NCBI GenBank assembly: GCA_963710815.1
Contig: CAVQCA010000076.1
Location: 122,103-186,102 of the forward strand
Source: CAVQCA01 sp963710815
GTDB lineage: Bacteria > Pseudomonadota > Gammaproteobacteria > UBA9214
Reading direction: 5' to 3'
DNA: 64,000 nt
Part shown: one piece after another, positions 16,476-25,600 of the stretch
Layout: each line of letters starts with the position of its first letter
How positions within the stretch are numbered: position 1 is the stretch's first letter
Made by a program: the position numbers and the translations under genes
The notes under the pieces: generated by a model
Seen by the model: only the letters and a program-made list of their open reading frames with translations
Told to the model about the DNA's origin: nothing
Database searches by the model: none

Positions 16476-17949
16476 ATGACCGATTCCATCAAGTACACGC
16501 TCGACGAACGCGATATCCCGAAACACTGGTACAACATTGTCGCCGACCTGCCGGCTCCGCCGCCGCCGGTGCTGCATCCCGGCACCCAACAGCCGATCGG
16601 GCCGGATGACCTGGCGCTGATTTTTCCCATGGCGGTGATTGAGCAGGAAGTCAGCCAGGCACGCGAGATCGAGATTCCCGGCCCGGTGCGCGACGTCTAT
16701 CGCCAGTGGCGTCCGACGCCGTTGTACCGCGCGCGACGGCTGGAGCAGGCGCTCGATACTCCGGCGCGCATCTACTACAAATACGAGGGCACCAGCCCCG
16801 CCGGCAGCCACAAGCCCAATACCGCCATACCCCAGGCCTTTTATAACCGGGAGGCAGGCATCAGGCGCATCGCCACCGAGACCGGGGCCGGTCAGTGGGG
16901 CTCGGCGCTCGCCATCGCCGGGGCCTTCTTCGGTGTGGAGGTCGAGGTATACATGGTCAAGGTGAGCTTCCAGCAGAAGCCTTACCGCCGCACCTTCATG
17001 GAGAGCTTCGGCGCCCGTTGTATCGCCAGTCCGAGCGAGCTTACCGAGTCGGGCCGCGCGGTCCTCCGGGAGCACCCCGACAGCAGCGGCAGCCTGGGCA
17101 TCGCCATCAGCGAGGCGGTGGAGCGAGCCGTGCAGCGCGACGACACCAAATACGCACTCGGCAGCGTTCTCAACCATGTGCTGCTGCACCAGACGGTCAT
17201 TGGCCAGGAGGCGCATACGTCAGTTCGAGCATGCCGATGATTATCCCGACGTGGTCGTCGGCTGCACCGGTGGCGGCAGCAATTTCGGCGGCATCGCCTT
17301 CCCGTTCCTGGGCGCGCGTCTGCGCGGTGGTCCGGCAACCGAGTTCGTGGCCGTCGAACCCGCTGCCTGCCCGACGCTGACCCGGGGACTGTATGCCTAC
17401 GATTTCGGCGACACGGCGCATCTCACCCCCCTGGTGAAGATGCACACCCTGGGCTCGACCTTCGTGCCGCCCGGGTTTCACGCCGGCGGCCTGCGTTACC
17501 ACGGCATGGCACCACTCATCAGTCATATCACCCGGCTCGGCTACATCAAGCCCCGCGCCTACCAGCAGCTCACCTGCTTTGAGGCCGGCCTGCAGTTCGC
17601 CCGGGCGGAAGGCATTCTGCCCGCCCCGGAGGCAAACCACGCCGTCAGGGGCGCCATCGACGAGGCGCTCAAGTGCCGGGAAGAGGGCATCAGTCGCTGT
17701 ATCCTGTTCAACCTGTGCGGCCACGGCCACTTCGATATGCAAGCCTATCGCGACTACATGGACGGCAAACTGGTGGACCAGGATTACGATGAGTCCGAAA
17801 TCGCCATGGCGCTGGCGGGCCTGCCTTCGGTGGCACTGGCAGATTCTGTATTCGGGACGGTCGGTGACGACGAACGGGCGGTGTCTGCACAAGCGGGGAT
17901 GCTGGCGATGCGCCACAGATGCGTTATACCTATTGCATCACGTCATTGA
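16476..17949 (+). pseudogene. TrpB2-type tryptophan synthase beta chain, frameshifted
   Basis: PLP-dependent beta-replacement enzyme of the TrpB2 class, which differs from TrpB1 by an N-terminal extension. Residues from 16476 (start after a strong GGAGG) include TPLYRARRLEQALDTPARIY, the PLP-lysine motif YEGTSPAGSHKPNTAIPQAF and ETGAGQWGSALAIAGAFFG. The frame breaks in 17209-17220: one frame ends at 17240, the other continues with RQFEHADDYPDVVVGCTGGG SNFGG-type sequence and LFNLCGHGHFDMQAYRDYMD to 17949. The shift equals one extra base (or two lost). Both halves are well conserved, so a recent mutation or a sequence error is more likely than long decay. No trpA or other trp genes are nearby, as is usual for TrpB2. 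Confidence 0.87.
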
Positions 17950-17966
17950 GTAAACGAGAGGCGAGG

Positions 17967-19256
17967 ATGTCGATCAGATTTGATTTCGACAGGCGCAGTG
18001 AACCCGAGACGGCGCCTGTTCAGGGACTGCCGGAGCCGGTTCCTCCCAGTCGGGGTCCGGTGCACAAAACCGAGCGCTGGCTCACGAAACGGCTGCTCGA
18101 AAGCGCCGGCAATCCAGCGCTAGCCATCGTGCTGTGGGACGGCACGGAGGTCAAACCGGAAAGGCAACCGGTGATCGGCCGGCTGCGCATCCACGATCGT
18201 CGTGCGCTGCGCAAGCTGGCCATCAACCCTGACCTTGAATTCGGTGAACTCTACTGCGCAGGGCGCATGGACGTGGAGGGTGATCTCGTGCAGATCCTGG
18301 AAATCCTCTACCGTGCCCTGACCGCCGCCCGAACCGATGGCACGAGTTTGCTGGGACTGCTGCCGGCCATGTCGCGGCGCCCCCGCAACACGCTCGCTCG
18401 CGCCCGCGAGAATATCCAGCATCACTACGATATAGGCAACGATTTCTACCGGCTGTGGCTCGATGAGCAACTGGTGTACACCTGCGCCTATTACCCCACG
18501 CAGACAGAAACGCTGGAACAGGCGCAGCAGGCGAAGCTCGATTACGTGTGCCGCAAGCTGCGTCTTCAGCCCGGTGAGCACGCGGTCGACGCGGGCTGCG
18601 GCTGGGGCGCGCTCGCCCTGCACATGGCGCGCCATTATGGTGCCAGCGTCAGGGCCTTCAACATCTCGCACGAACAGATTGTCTTCGCCCGGGAACGGGC
18701 GCGTCGGGAGGGGCTGGAGGATCGTGTCGAGTTCATCGAGGACGACTACCGCAACATGAGCGGGGAATTCGACGCCTTTGCCTCGGTCGGAATGCTGGAA
18801 CACGTCGGCGTCGCCAATTACGGGCAGCTCGGCGAACTGCTCAACCGGGTGCTCAAGCCCGCGGGGCGCGGCCTGATTCACAGTATCGGCCGCGATTATC
18901 CCATGCCGATGAACGCCTGGATCGACCGGCGCATCTTCCCCGGCGCGCAGCCTCCCAGTCTCGGCGAGTTGCTGGAGATCTTCGAACCCAGGGGTTTCTC
19001 GGTACTGGACATCGAGAACCTGCGCCTGCATTATGCGCGGACCCTGGAGCAATGGACCGAACGATTCGAACGCTCCGTCGACCGCATTCGGGAGATGTTC
19101 GACGAGCCCTTCGTGCGCGTCTGGCGTCTCTACCTGGCCAGTTCCATCGCGGCCTTTCGCAGCGGGACCCTGCAGCTCTTCCAGGTGAGCTTTACCCGTG
19201 GCGGTAATAACGACATACCCTGGACCCGCCAGTATCTCTATCGGGAAGGGGAGTGA
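17967..19256 (+). CDS. cyclopropane-fatty-acyl-phospholipid synthase family methyltransferase
   Basis: SAM-dependent enzyme acting on unsaturated acyl chains of membrane phospholipids. The start at 17967 (MSIRFDFDRRSEPETAPVQG) follows GCGAGG; the frame is open upstream but overlaps trpB2. The 429-residue product has an N-terminal domain (LRIHDRRALRKLAINPDLEF), then RENIQHHYDIGNDFYRLWLD, the active-site entry LVYTCAYYPT, and the SAM motif HAVDAGCGWGALALHMARHY. C-terminal family motifs include TRGGNNDIPWTRQYLY. It overlaps the next gene by GTGA. Pairing with a flavin reductase-like protein suggests the product might be further reduced, for example to a methyl-branched chain; that is inference. 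Confidence 0.92.
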   Translation: MSIRFDFDRRSEPETAPVQGLPEPVPPSRGPVHKTERWLTKRLLESAGNPALAIVLWDGTEVKPERQPVIGRLRIHDRRALRKLAINPDLEFGELYCAGRMDVEGDLVQILEILYRALTAARTDGTSLLGLLPAMSRRPRNTLARARENIQHHYDIGNDFYRLWLDEQLVYTCAYYPTQTETLEQAQQAKLDYVCRKLRLQPGEHAVDAGCGWGALALHMARHYGASVRAFNISHEQIVFARERARREGLEDRVEFIEDDYRNMSGEFDAFASVGMLEHVGVANYGQLGELLNRVLKPAGRGLIHSIGRDYPMPMNAWIDRRIFPGAQPPSLGELLEIFEPRGFSVLDIENLRLHYARTLEQWTERFERSVDRIREMFDEPFVRVWRLYLASSIAAFRSGTLQLFQVSFTRGGNNDIPWTRQYLYREGE

Positions 19257-20374
19257 ACCCGGAACGCTGCGATGTCCTCGTGGTGGGCGGCGGCCCGGCC
19301 GGTTCCAGTTGTGCGTGGAAGCTCGTGCAGGCCGGCCTCGATGTACTGGTGCTCGACAAGCAGACCTTCCCGCGCGACAAGGTATGCGCAGGCTGGGTGA
19401 CACCGCCGGTGATGGACTCGCTGCGTCTCGACCTCGAACACTACCGGCGTGAGCGCGTGCTGCAGCCGATTACAGGCTTTTGTACTGCTCTGATCGACGG
19501 CCCGCCGGTCGTTACCGGCTATGACCGCACGGTGAGCTACGGCATCCGCCGCTGCGAGTTCGACCACTACCTCCTGCAGCACAGTCGGGCACGCCTGGCA
19601 CTCGGTGAACCGCTGGCCGGCATCGAGCGTGTTGACAAGCTCTGGCGCATCAACGGGCGTATCGAAACCCCGCTGCTGGTCGGAGCGGGCGGACACTTCT
19701 GCCCGGTCGCGCGCTACCTCGGGGCGAACCTGGGCAGCACCGAACGCGTAGTCGCCGCCAAGGAGATCGAGTTCGAGATGACTGCGGCGCAGCGGCGCAC
19801 CTGCCGCGTCGAGGGGGAGCGTCCCGAGTTGTACTTCTGCCGCGATCTCAGGGGTTACGGCTGGGTATTCCGCAAGGGCGATTACCTCAACATCGGCCTG
19901 GGGCGTGAAGACAATCACAAGCTGGCGGAGCAGCTCGAGGATTTCCTTGATTTCCTCCGGCGCCGGCAGAGGATACCGGATGACGTACCCGCCCGCTTCA
20001 AGGGTCATGCCTACCTGCTTCAGGGGCACGGCGATCGCAAACGGCTGGACGAGGGCGTGTTGCTGGTTGGCGATGCTGCGGGGCTGGCCTCGCCGCAGAG
20101 CGGTGAAGGCATCCGCCCGGCAGTCGAATCCGGGTTGCTCGCCGCCGCGGTGATTGGCGCGGCGGGAGGCGACTACAGTGCCGCAGCACTCACCCCTTAC
20201 GGCCAGCGCCTCGCCGCGCGCTTCGGCGGGTCCCTATCTTCCACGCCTGGCGTCACCGGACGGTCCCTGCGTAATTACCTCGGTGGCAGGCTGCTCGGCA
20301 ACGCCTGGTTTACCCGCCATGTGGTACTGGACCGCTGGTTCCTGCACAGCAAACAGCCGCCGCTGCATGTCTAG
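19253..20374 (+). CDS. geranylgeranyl-reductase-family FAD oxidoreductase
   Basis: 373-residue flavoprotein starting at a GTG that overlaps the CFA-synthase stop (GTGA). The N-terminus has the dinucleotide fold CDVLVVGGGPAGSSCAWKLV (residues 6-25), followed by RDKVCAGWVTPPVM (substrate-side CxGW segment) and, near residue 275, the FAD motif GVLLVGDAAGLASPQSGEGI. Family members reduce isolated C=C bonds in isoprenoid or lipid chains, or hydroxylate aromatic rings. Translational coupling to a lipid methyltransferase points to an acyl-chain substrate. The stop codon TAG (20372-20374) falls inside the left arm of an inverted-repeat element, so the natural C-terminus may have been altered. Confidence 0.88.
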   Translation: MNPERCDVLVVGGGPAGSSCAWKLVQAGLDVLVLDKQTFPRDKVCAGWVTPPVMDSLRLDLEHYRRERVLQPITGFCTALIDGPPVVTGYDRTVSYGIRRCEFDHYLLQHSRARLALGEPLAGIERVDKLWRINGRIETPLLVGAGGHFCPVARYLGANLGSTERVVAAKEIEFEMTAAQRRTCRVEGERPELYFCRDLRGYGWVFRKGDYLNIGLGREDNHKLAEQLEDFLDFLRRRQRIPDDVPARFKGHAYLLQGHGDRKRLDEGVLLVGDAAGLASPQSGEGIRPAVESGLLAAAVIGAAGGDYSAAALTPYGQRLAARFGGSLSSTPGVTGRSLRNYLGGRLLGNAWFTRHVVLDRWFLHSKQPPLHV

Positions 20375-20498
20375 CCCGCATTACTCACCGGGCGGCATGG
20401 AAAGGTTATAGACTGTTGAAGGGATTGACGTAGCGGCGAACAAACTGCAAGCAGCGTGTTTCCAGAGAACGCCTATCCTGGTGAGAAATGCGGGCTAG
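20371..20498. repeat. MITE-like element with 19-bp terminal inverted repeats
   Basis: Left arm 20371-20389 (CTAGCCCGCATTACTCACC) and right arm 20480-20498 are inverted copies matching at 18 of 19 positions, enclosing 90 bases without a gene. This looks like a non-autonomous transposon or the joined ends of a decayed insertion sequence. No target duplication is obvious. The left arm supplies the stop codon of the preceding flavoprotein gene. A similarity of the ends to those of known DDE-transposase elements is possible but not verified. Confidence 0.75.
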
Positions 20499-20850
20499 GA
20501 GCCTGCCGGGGCTTCCTGGTGGGCCATCCGGTGAAATACGGGAGCAAAACGAATGACTTCACTGAACGTTCCAGTTGCCCCGGGGAAGGGTGATGCCTGT
20601 CACAGTCCGGAACGATCAGACTCTTTATTCTTTGATCTGAAGCCGATGGGTCGTGAACGGCAGTAGGTATCGCGTCAGGCGATGTCGAATAACGCCGGGA
20701 TGTATACATGAGCATCCTGTCTGTACTTCGAACACGGATGCCGGCCGGAGATGGTTGCACCGGGGAAGGACAATGCCGACAGGGTGGGGCTCATGCATTG
20801 TTGGTCCGGGTGGACTCCTCGAGACTGAAAGATCTATAAAGGAGCACGTC
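20499..20850. other. leader/intergenic region before the zinc peptidase gene
   Basis: About 350 bases without a supported gene. The frame of the downstream peptidase is open for 198 bases upstream of its start, but this part lacks a signal peptide and shows no conserved features. A good ribosome site (AAAGGAG) lies 7 bases before 20851. No riboswitch or promoter can be named with confidence. Confidence 0.5.
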
Positions 20851-22356
20851 ATGAATCGCAGAGTATCCTTGAGTATGGTGAGTATTTGTCTGCTGGGAGT
20901 GATGGCGATGACGGGGGCTGCCTATTCGGGGTCCGCCGACGCCCGGCTCAAGTTTTTCGGACGGGGCGAGCCGGCGAAGCTGGAGAACCTGCCGGCGGGG
21001 GATTTGCGCAATTCCATAGAATCATTGCCTGCCCAGACGCGCGCGCGCGCCCTTGGCTGGCTGCAGGTGGTCGAGTTCAGTGAACAGGATTTGCCCTACA
21101 TGAGGGTCGATCCGCAGGGCGGCATCTACTATGCTGATACCTTCGCCAGTGACGATGTCTCCGGGTCCGGCAAGGCGCAATCCAAAGGCGCACCCTCGGA
21201 AAGGCTGACTGCGAAGACGGTCTTCAGGCTCCACAGCCGCCCCGGCGCCGCGCACACCATCTTCCTCGACTTCCACGGCGGAGTCGTCAGTCAGACGGCG
21301 TGGAACGCCTATCGCGGGGTCCAGGAATGGAACACGGCGCCTTACGACACCGACGGGAACAAAAAATCATTCAGTCATGCCGAAATCGGCGACATGGCCG
21401 AGATCTGGGAGCAGGTTGCCGAGGACTTCGTGCCATTCGATGTGGATGTGACCACCGAGGATCCCGGCAAGCGTGGTCCGAGCATCGGCTGGATACTCAT
21501 CACCAGCAGTGCAGAGGCCGGCGCCAGATCACTGCCGGAACCGGGTGCGGGGGGGGTGTCCTATCTCAACACCTTCGGCTACAGCCAGACCGCATACTAT
21601 TCGCCCGTCTTCGTCTATTACAACAACCTGGGGTCTCCCGCGGCAGTGGCGGATGCCGCTTCCCACGAGATGGGGCACACGATCGGTCTGACGCATGATG
21701 GAATCACGGGCAACAGAAACATCGTGAGAGGCGGAGGCAGCAAGGTTTCCTGGACGCCGATTATGAGTCTTGACCATTCCGCCCGTGTCTCCCAGTGGAG
21801 CCGGGGCGATTATCCGGGCGCCACCAACACCCAGGATGATCTCGGTATCCTCACCGGCTCGCTGGGCCGCCGCGGGGATGATCATGAGGACACGCGCTTT
21901 GCGACCGCAACCCCGCTCTCCCTCGATGGACGCGGACGGGTCAATGCCACCGATCCCTATACCGCCGAAAAACACCGGAATCCGAAAAACCGGGGTGTGA
22001 TCGAGGGTCAGGACGATATCGATGTCTTCGGATTCAACGCCACTGCCGGCACGGTGGATCTCAGGATCGTACCGGCATGGGACGCCGCACACCCGCACGC
22101 CCGCAATGGCGCCAATCTGGATATCAAGGCGACACTTTTTGACGCCAGGGGCAGGAAGGTCGCCGTGGCCAGTTCGCGCGGCGACCTGAGCGCCAATCTC
22201 AAGGTCAAGGTGCCTGCCGGGCGTTATGTCATGGAAGTCAGTGGCGGCGCCATTCCCGACGTACCCTTTTCCCGCTATGGCAGTCTCGGGCAATATTTCA
22301 TCACCGGGTCCGTCCCGACGCGCGGGAATCAGGCGGTCGCCGATCTGATAAAGTAG
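20851..22356 (+). CDS. secreted metzincin-like zinc metallopeptidase
   Basis: 501-residue exported protein. MNRRVSLSMVSICLLGVMAM followed by an Ala-rich cleavage region is a Sec signal peptide. The catalytic site is HEMGHTIGLTHDG at residues 272-284: His272, His276 and His282 would bind zinc and Glu273 is the base; TPIMSLDHS about 30 residues later resembles a Met-turn, so the fold is metzincin-like. The region before it (HTIFLDFHGG, YDTDGNKKSFSHAEI, EDFVPFDVDVTTED) is typical of secreted peptidases of this type. The C-terminal 120 residues (VIEGQDDIDVFGFNATAGTV) resemble a PPC-type beta domain, often removed after export. It stands alone; its substrate is unknown. Confidence 0.88.
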   Translation: MNRRVSLSMVSICLLGVMAMTGAAYSGSADARLKFFGRGEPAKLENLPAGDLRNSIESLPAQTRARALGWLQVVEFSEQDLPYMRVDPQGGIYYADTFASDDVSGSGKAQSKGAPSERLTAKTVFRLHSRPGAAHTIFLDFHGGVVSQTAWNAYRGVQEWNTAPYDTDGNKKSFSHAEIGDMAEIWEQVAEDFVPFDVDVTTEDPGKRGPSIGWILITSSAEAGARSLPEPGAGGVSYLNTFGYSQTAYYSPVFVYYNNLGSPAAVADAASHEMGHTIGLTHDGITGNRNIVRGGGSKVSWTPIMSLDHSARVSQWSRGDYPGATNTQDDLGILTGSLGRRGDDHEDTRFATATPLSLDGRGRVNATDPYTAEKHRNPKNRGVIEGQDDIDVFGFNATAGTVDLRIVPAWDAAHPHARNGANLDIKATLFDARGRKVAVASSRGDLSANLKVKVPAGRYVMEVSGGAIPDVPFSRYGSLGQYFITGSVPTRGNQAVADLIK

Positions 22357-22389
22357 TCAAGGTCCCCAGATCGCCGGAGCCTTTCGCAC

Positions 22390-22420
22390 GGGGTAAAGGT
22401 ATGCCGCTTGCCTTTACCCC
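22390..22420. terminator. perfect 10-bp hairpin after the peptidase gene
   Basis: GGGGTAAAGG (22390-22399) and CCTTTACCCC (22411-22420) form a perfect 10-bp stem with an 11-base loop, 34 bases after the peptidase stop. No T run follows, so it is a weak or factor-dependent terminator at best. Confidence 0.45.
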
Positions 22421-22636
22421 GCCTCGGCAACACTACGCACATCCACGGGTTGATGCGGACTCGCGTATCCCCGGGTCTCTCCGTGGCGTACCTCCTGTCG
22501 TCATTGTCCGAAGGGCGACACAGGCGTTTTCGTCCTCGCCTGCCCGGGTAGCCGTTCACGGTTGCCGCCGTCTGTTGTTCCGGTAACATGGCGTCTATCC
22601 CGGAATCCTGCTCCATCACCGAACGACACCATCTCC

Positions 22637-25600
22637 ATGCCGAAGGAAACCCTGCGCGTCCGCGGCGCATGCCAGAACAACCTGAAGAACCTGGATCTCG
22701 ACCTGCCGCTGAACGAGCTGATCGTGGTGACCGGAGTGAGCGGTTCGGGCAAGTCCTCGCTCGCCTTCGACACCCTCTACGCCGAGGGCCAGCGCCGTTA
22801 CGTCGAGACCTTTTCACCCTATGCGCGCCAGTTTCTCGACCGCATGGACAAGCCCAGGGTGGAGCGCATCGAGGGCATCCTGCCGGCCATTGCCATCGAC
22901 CAGACCAACCCGGTGCGCACCTCGCGCTCGACAGTCGGCACCATGACCGAACTCAACGATCACCTCAAGCTGCTGTTCGCACGCGCCACGCAGCTCTATT
23001 GCCGCGGCTGCGCTCAGCCGGTGCGACGCGACAGCCCGGACAGTATCTTCGCCGCGCTGCAGGCGCGTGATGGCGGCGAGCACCCGCGTGTCCTGGTTAC
23101 CTTTACCCTCGAGGTGCCGGAAAACTTCACCCCGGACGAAGTCGAGCAGTTGCTGGCGCAGCAGGGTTACACGCGCCTTCATGCGCGAGAAGGCCGGCGA
23201 CTGGAGGTGGTACAGGACCGGGTGCGACTCGCCGCGGCACACCGCGCGCGCCTGATCGAGGCGCTGGAGACAGCGCTGCGTCACGGCCGCGGCCGGGTGA
23301 GCGTCCGTTCCCTGGATGCGGCCGGTAACGCCGCCGCGCCCTGGCGATTCTCCAGCGAGCTGCATTGCGCCGATTGCGACATCCACTACCAGGAACCGAC
23401 GCCGAACCACTTTTCCTTCAACTCGCCCATCGGCGCCTGCGCGACCTGCCGTGGTTTCGGCCGCACCCTCGGGATCGATTACGCGCTGGTCATTCCCGAT
23501 AACGCCAGGACGCTGGCAGAGGGTGCTGTGAAACCCTGGCAGAGCGAATCCTACCTGGAGTGCCAGGGTGATCTGATGCGCTTTGCCAGGCAGCGTGGCA
23601 TTCCCGTCGACGTGCCGTGGGAAAAGCTCACCGCAGCGCAGCAGCGCTGGGTGCTTGAGGGCGAAGGCGACTGGGACGACGGCGTCTGGTACGGCGTGCG
23701 GCGCTTTTTCGACTGGCTCGAGACCAGGGCCTACAAGATGCACATCCGCGTGCTGCTCTCCCGCTATCGTGCCTACAACGAATGCCCAACCTGCGCGGGC
23801 GCGCGCCTCAAGCCCGAGGCGCTGCTGTGGCGGCTTGGCAGCCTCGACAACGCGGCGGCGGTGCTGGCAGCGCAGGACCGTTTCAAACCGGCCGGGATGG
23901 CGCTGTCGGACGCGGCCTGGCGCGGCCTGCCGGGGCTGACCCTGTACGATGTCATGCGGCTGCCGCTGGAGCGTGCCGTGCGCTTCTTCGCCGGTCTCGA
24001 GCTGCCGGGTTCGCTCGATGAAGCCACTGAACTGCTGCTGGGGGAAATCCGCACCCGGCTGCGCTACCTGGTGGAGGTCGGCCTCGGCTATCTTACCCTC
24101 GACCGCCAGTCGCGCACCCTGAGCGGCGGCGAGGTGCAACGCATCAACCTCACGACCGCGCTCGGCACTTCCCTGGTCAACACCCTGTTCGTCCTGGACG
24201 AACCGAGCATCGGCCTGCACCCGCGCGATATGCAGCGCGTGATCGGCGTGCTGCAGCGCCTGCGCGATGCCGGCAACACCCTGCTGGTGGTCGAACACGA
24301 TCCGCAGGTCATGCTCGCCGCCGACCGAATCCTCGACCTGGGGCCGGGCCCGGGAGAACGCGGTGGCGAGCGGGTGTTCTTCGGCACTCCGAAGCAGCTG
24401 CTGCGTGCCAGAGACTCCCTGACGGCGCAGTACCTGCGGGGTGAGAAAAAAGTTTCAATGGGGTCAGACTCGATTGATTTCGATCGTCCCGGCTTATCTA
24501 CCGCAAACTGTTCTATCAAATCAATCGAGTCTGACCCCATTGAAACTCTGGAAATCCGCGGTGCGAGTGCGCACAACCTCAAGTCGATCGACGTACGGCT
24601 GCCGCTGAACCGTCTGGTGTGCATCACGGGGGTGAGTGGTTCGGGCAAATCCACCCTGGTGCAGGATGTGCTTTACAACGCCCTCGCCAAGCTCAAGGGC
24701 CGGCCGGTTGACCCACCGGGTGCGCACCGCTCCATTCTGGGCCATGACCGGGTCGAGTCGGTGGTGCTGGTCGATCAGTCGCCGATTGGCAAGACCACCC
24801 GCTCCAATCCGGCCAGCTACGTCGGCGCCTGGAACGCCATTCGCGAACGTTTCGCCGCCGTACCCGAGGCGAAGGCGCGTGGTTACAAACCCGGCACCTT
24901 CAGCTTCAATTCGGGAAACGGACGTTGTCCTGCCTGCGGCGGAAACGGCTTTGAACACGTGGAGATGCAGTTCCTGAGCGACGTTTATCTGCGCTGCCCG
25001 GACTGCGACGGCCGACGCTACCGGCCGGAGGTGCTGGAAATCGCACTGAAAGGCAAATCGGTCGCCGATATCCTCGACCTGACCGTGAGCGAGGCCCTGA
25101 CCTTCTTTCATGATCAGCCCGCCGTACTCAGGGCGCTGGAACCGCTGTCCGAGGTGGGGCTGGACTACCTGACGCTCGGCCAGCCGGTACCGACGCTGAG
25201 CGGCGGCGAGGCGCAACGCCTCAAACTGGCCGGTCACCTCTCCCGGGCAGGGAAGAAGCGAACGATGAAACCGGAAACAGGCTCGGATTCCAGCCCCGGG
25301 CCCATTAGCCCCGGCACCCTGTTCCTGTTCGACGAACCCACCACCGGACTGCACTTCGACGACATTCGCACGCTGCTGCAGGCGATGCGCCGGCTGCTGG
25401 CCGAGGGTCACTCGCTGGTGGTCATCGAGCACAATCTGGACGTGATCATGGCCTCTGACTGGGTCATCGACCTGGGGCCGGAAGGCGGGGAGGCCGGCGG
25501 CATGGTCGTGTGCGCCGGTACACCGGCGGAGATCGCCGGTCATCAGACCAGCCACACCGGCGCGGCGCTGAGGGAGTACCGGAAAAAAGGGGACATTCTC

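Noticed and set aside
20653..20850. N-terminal extension of the zinc peptidase
   Set aside because: It would bury the signal peptide; a good ribosome site precedes the ATG at 20851.
22390..22420. Strong intrinsic terminator after the peptidase gene
   Set aside because: The stem is perfect but no T run follows on either strand; listed only with low confidence.
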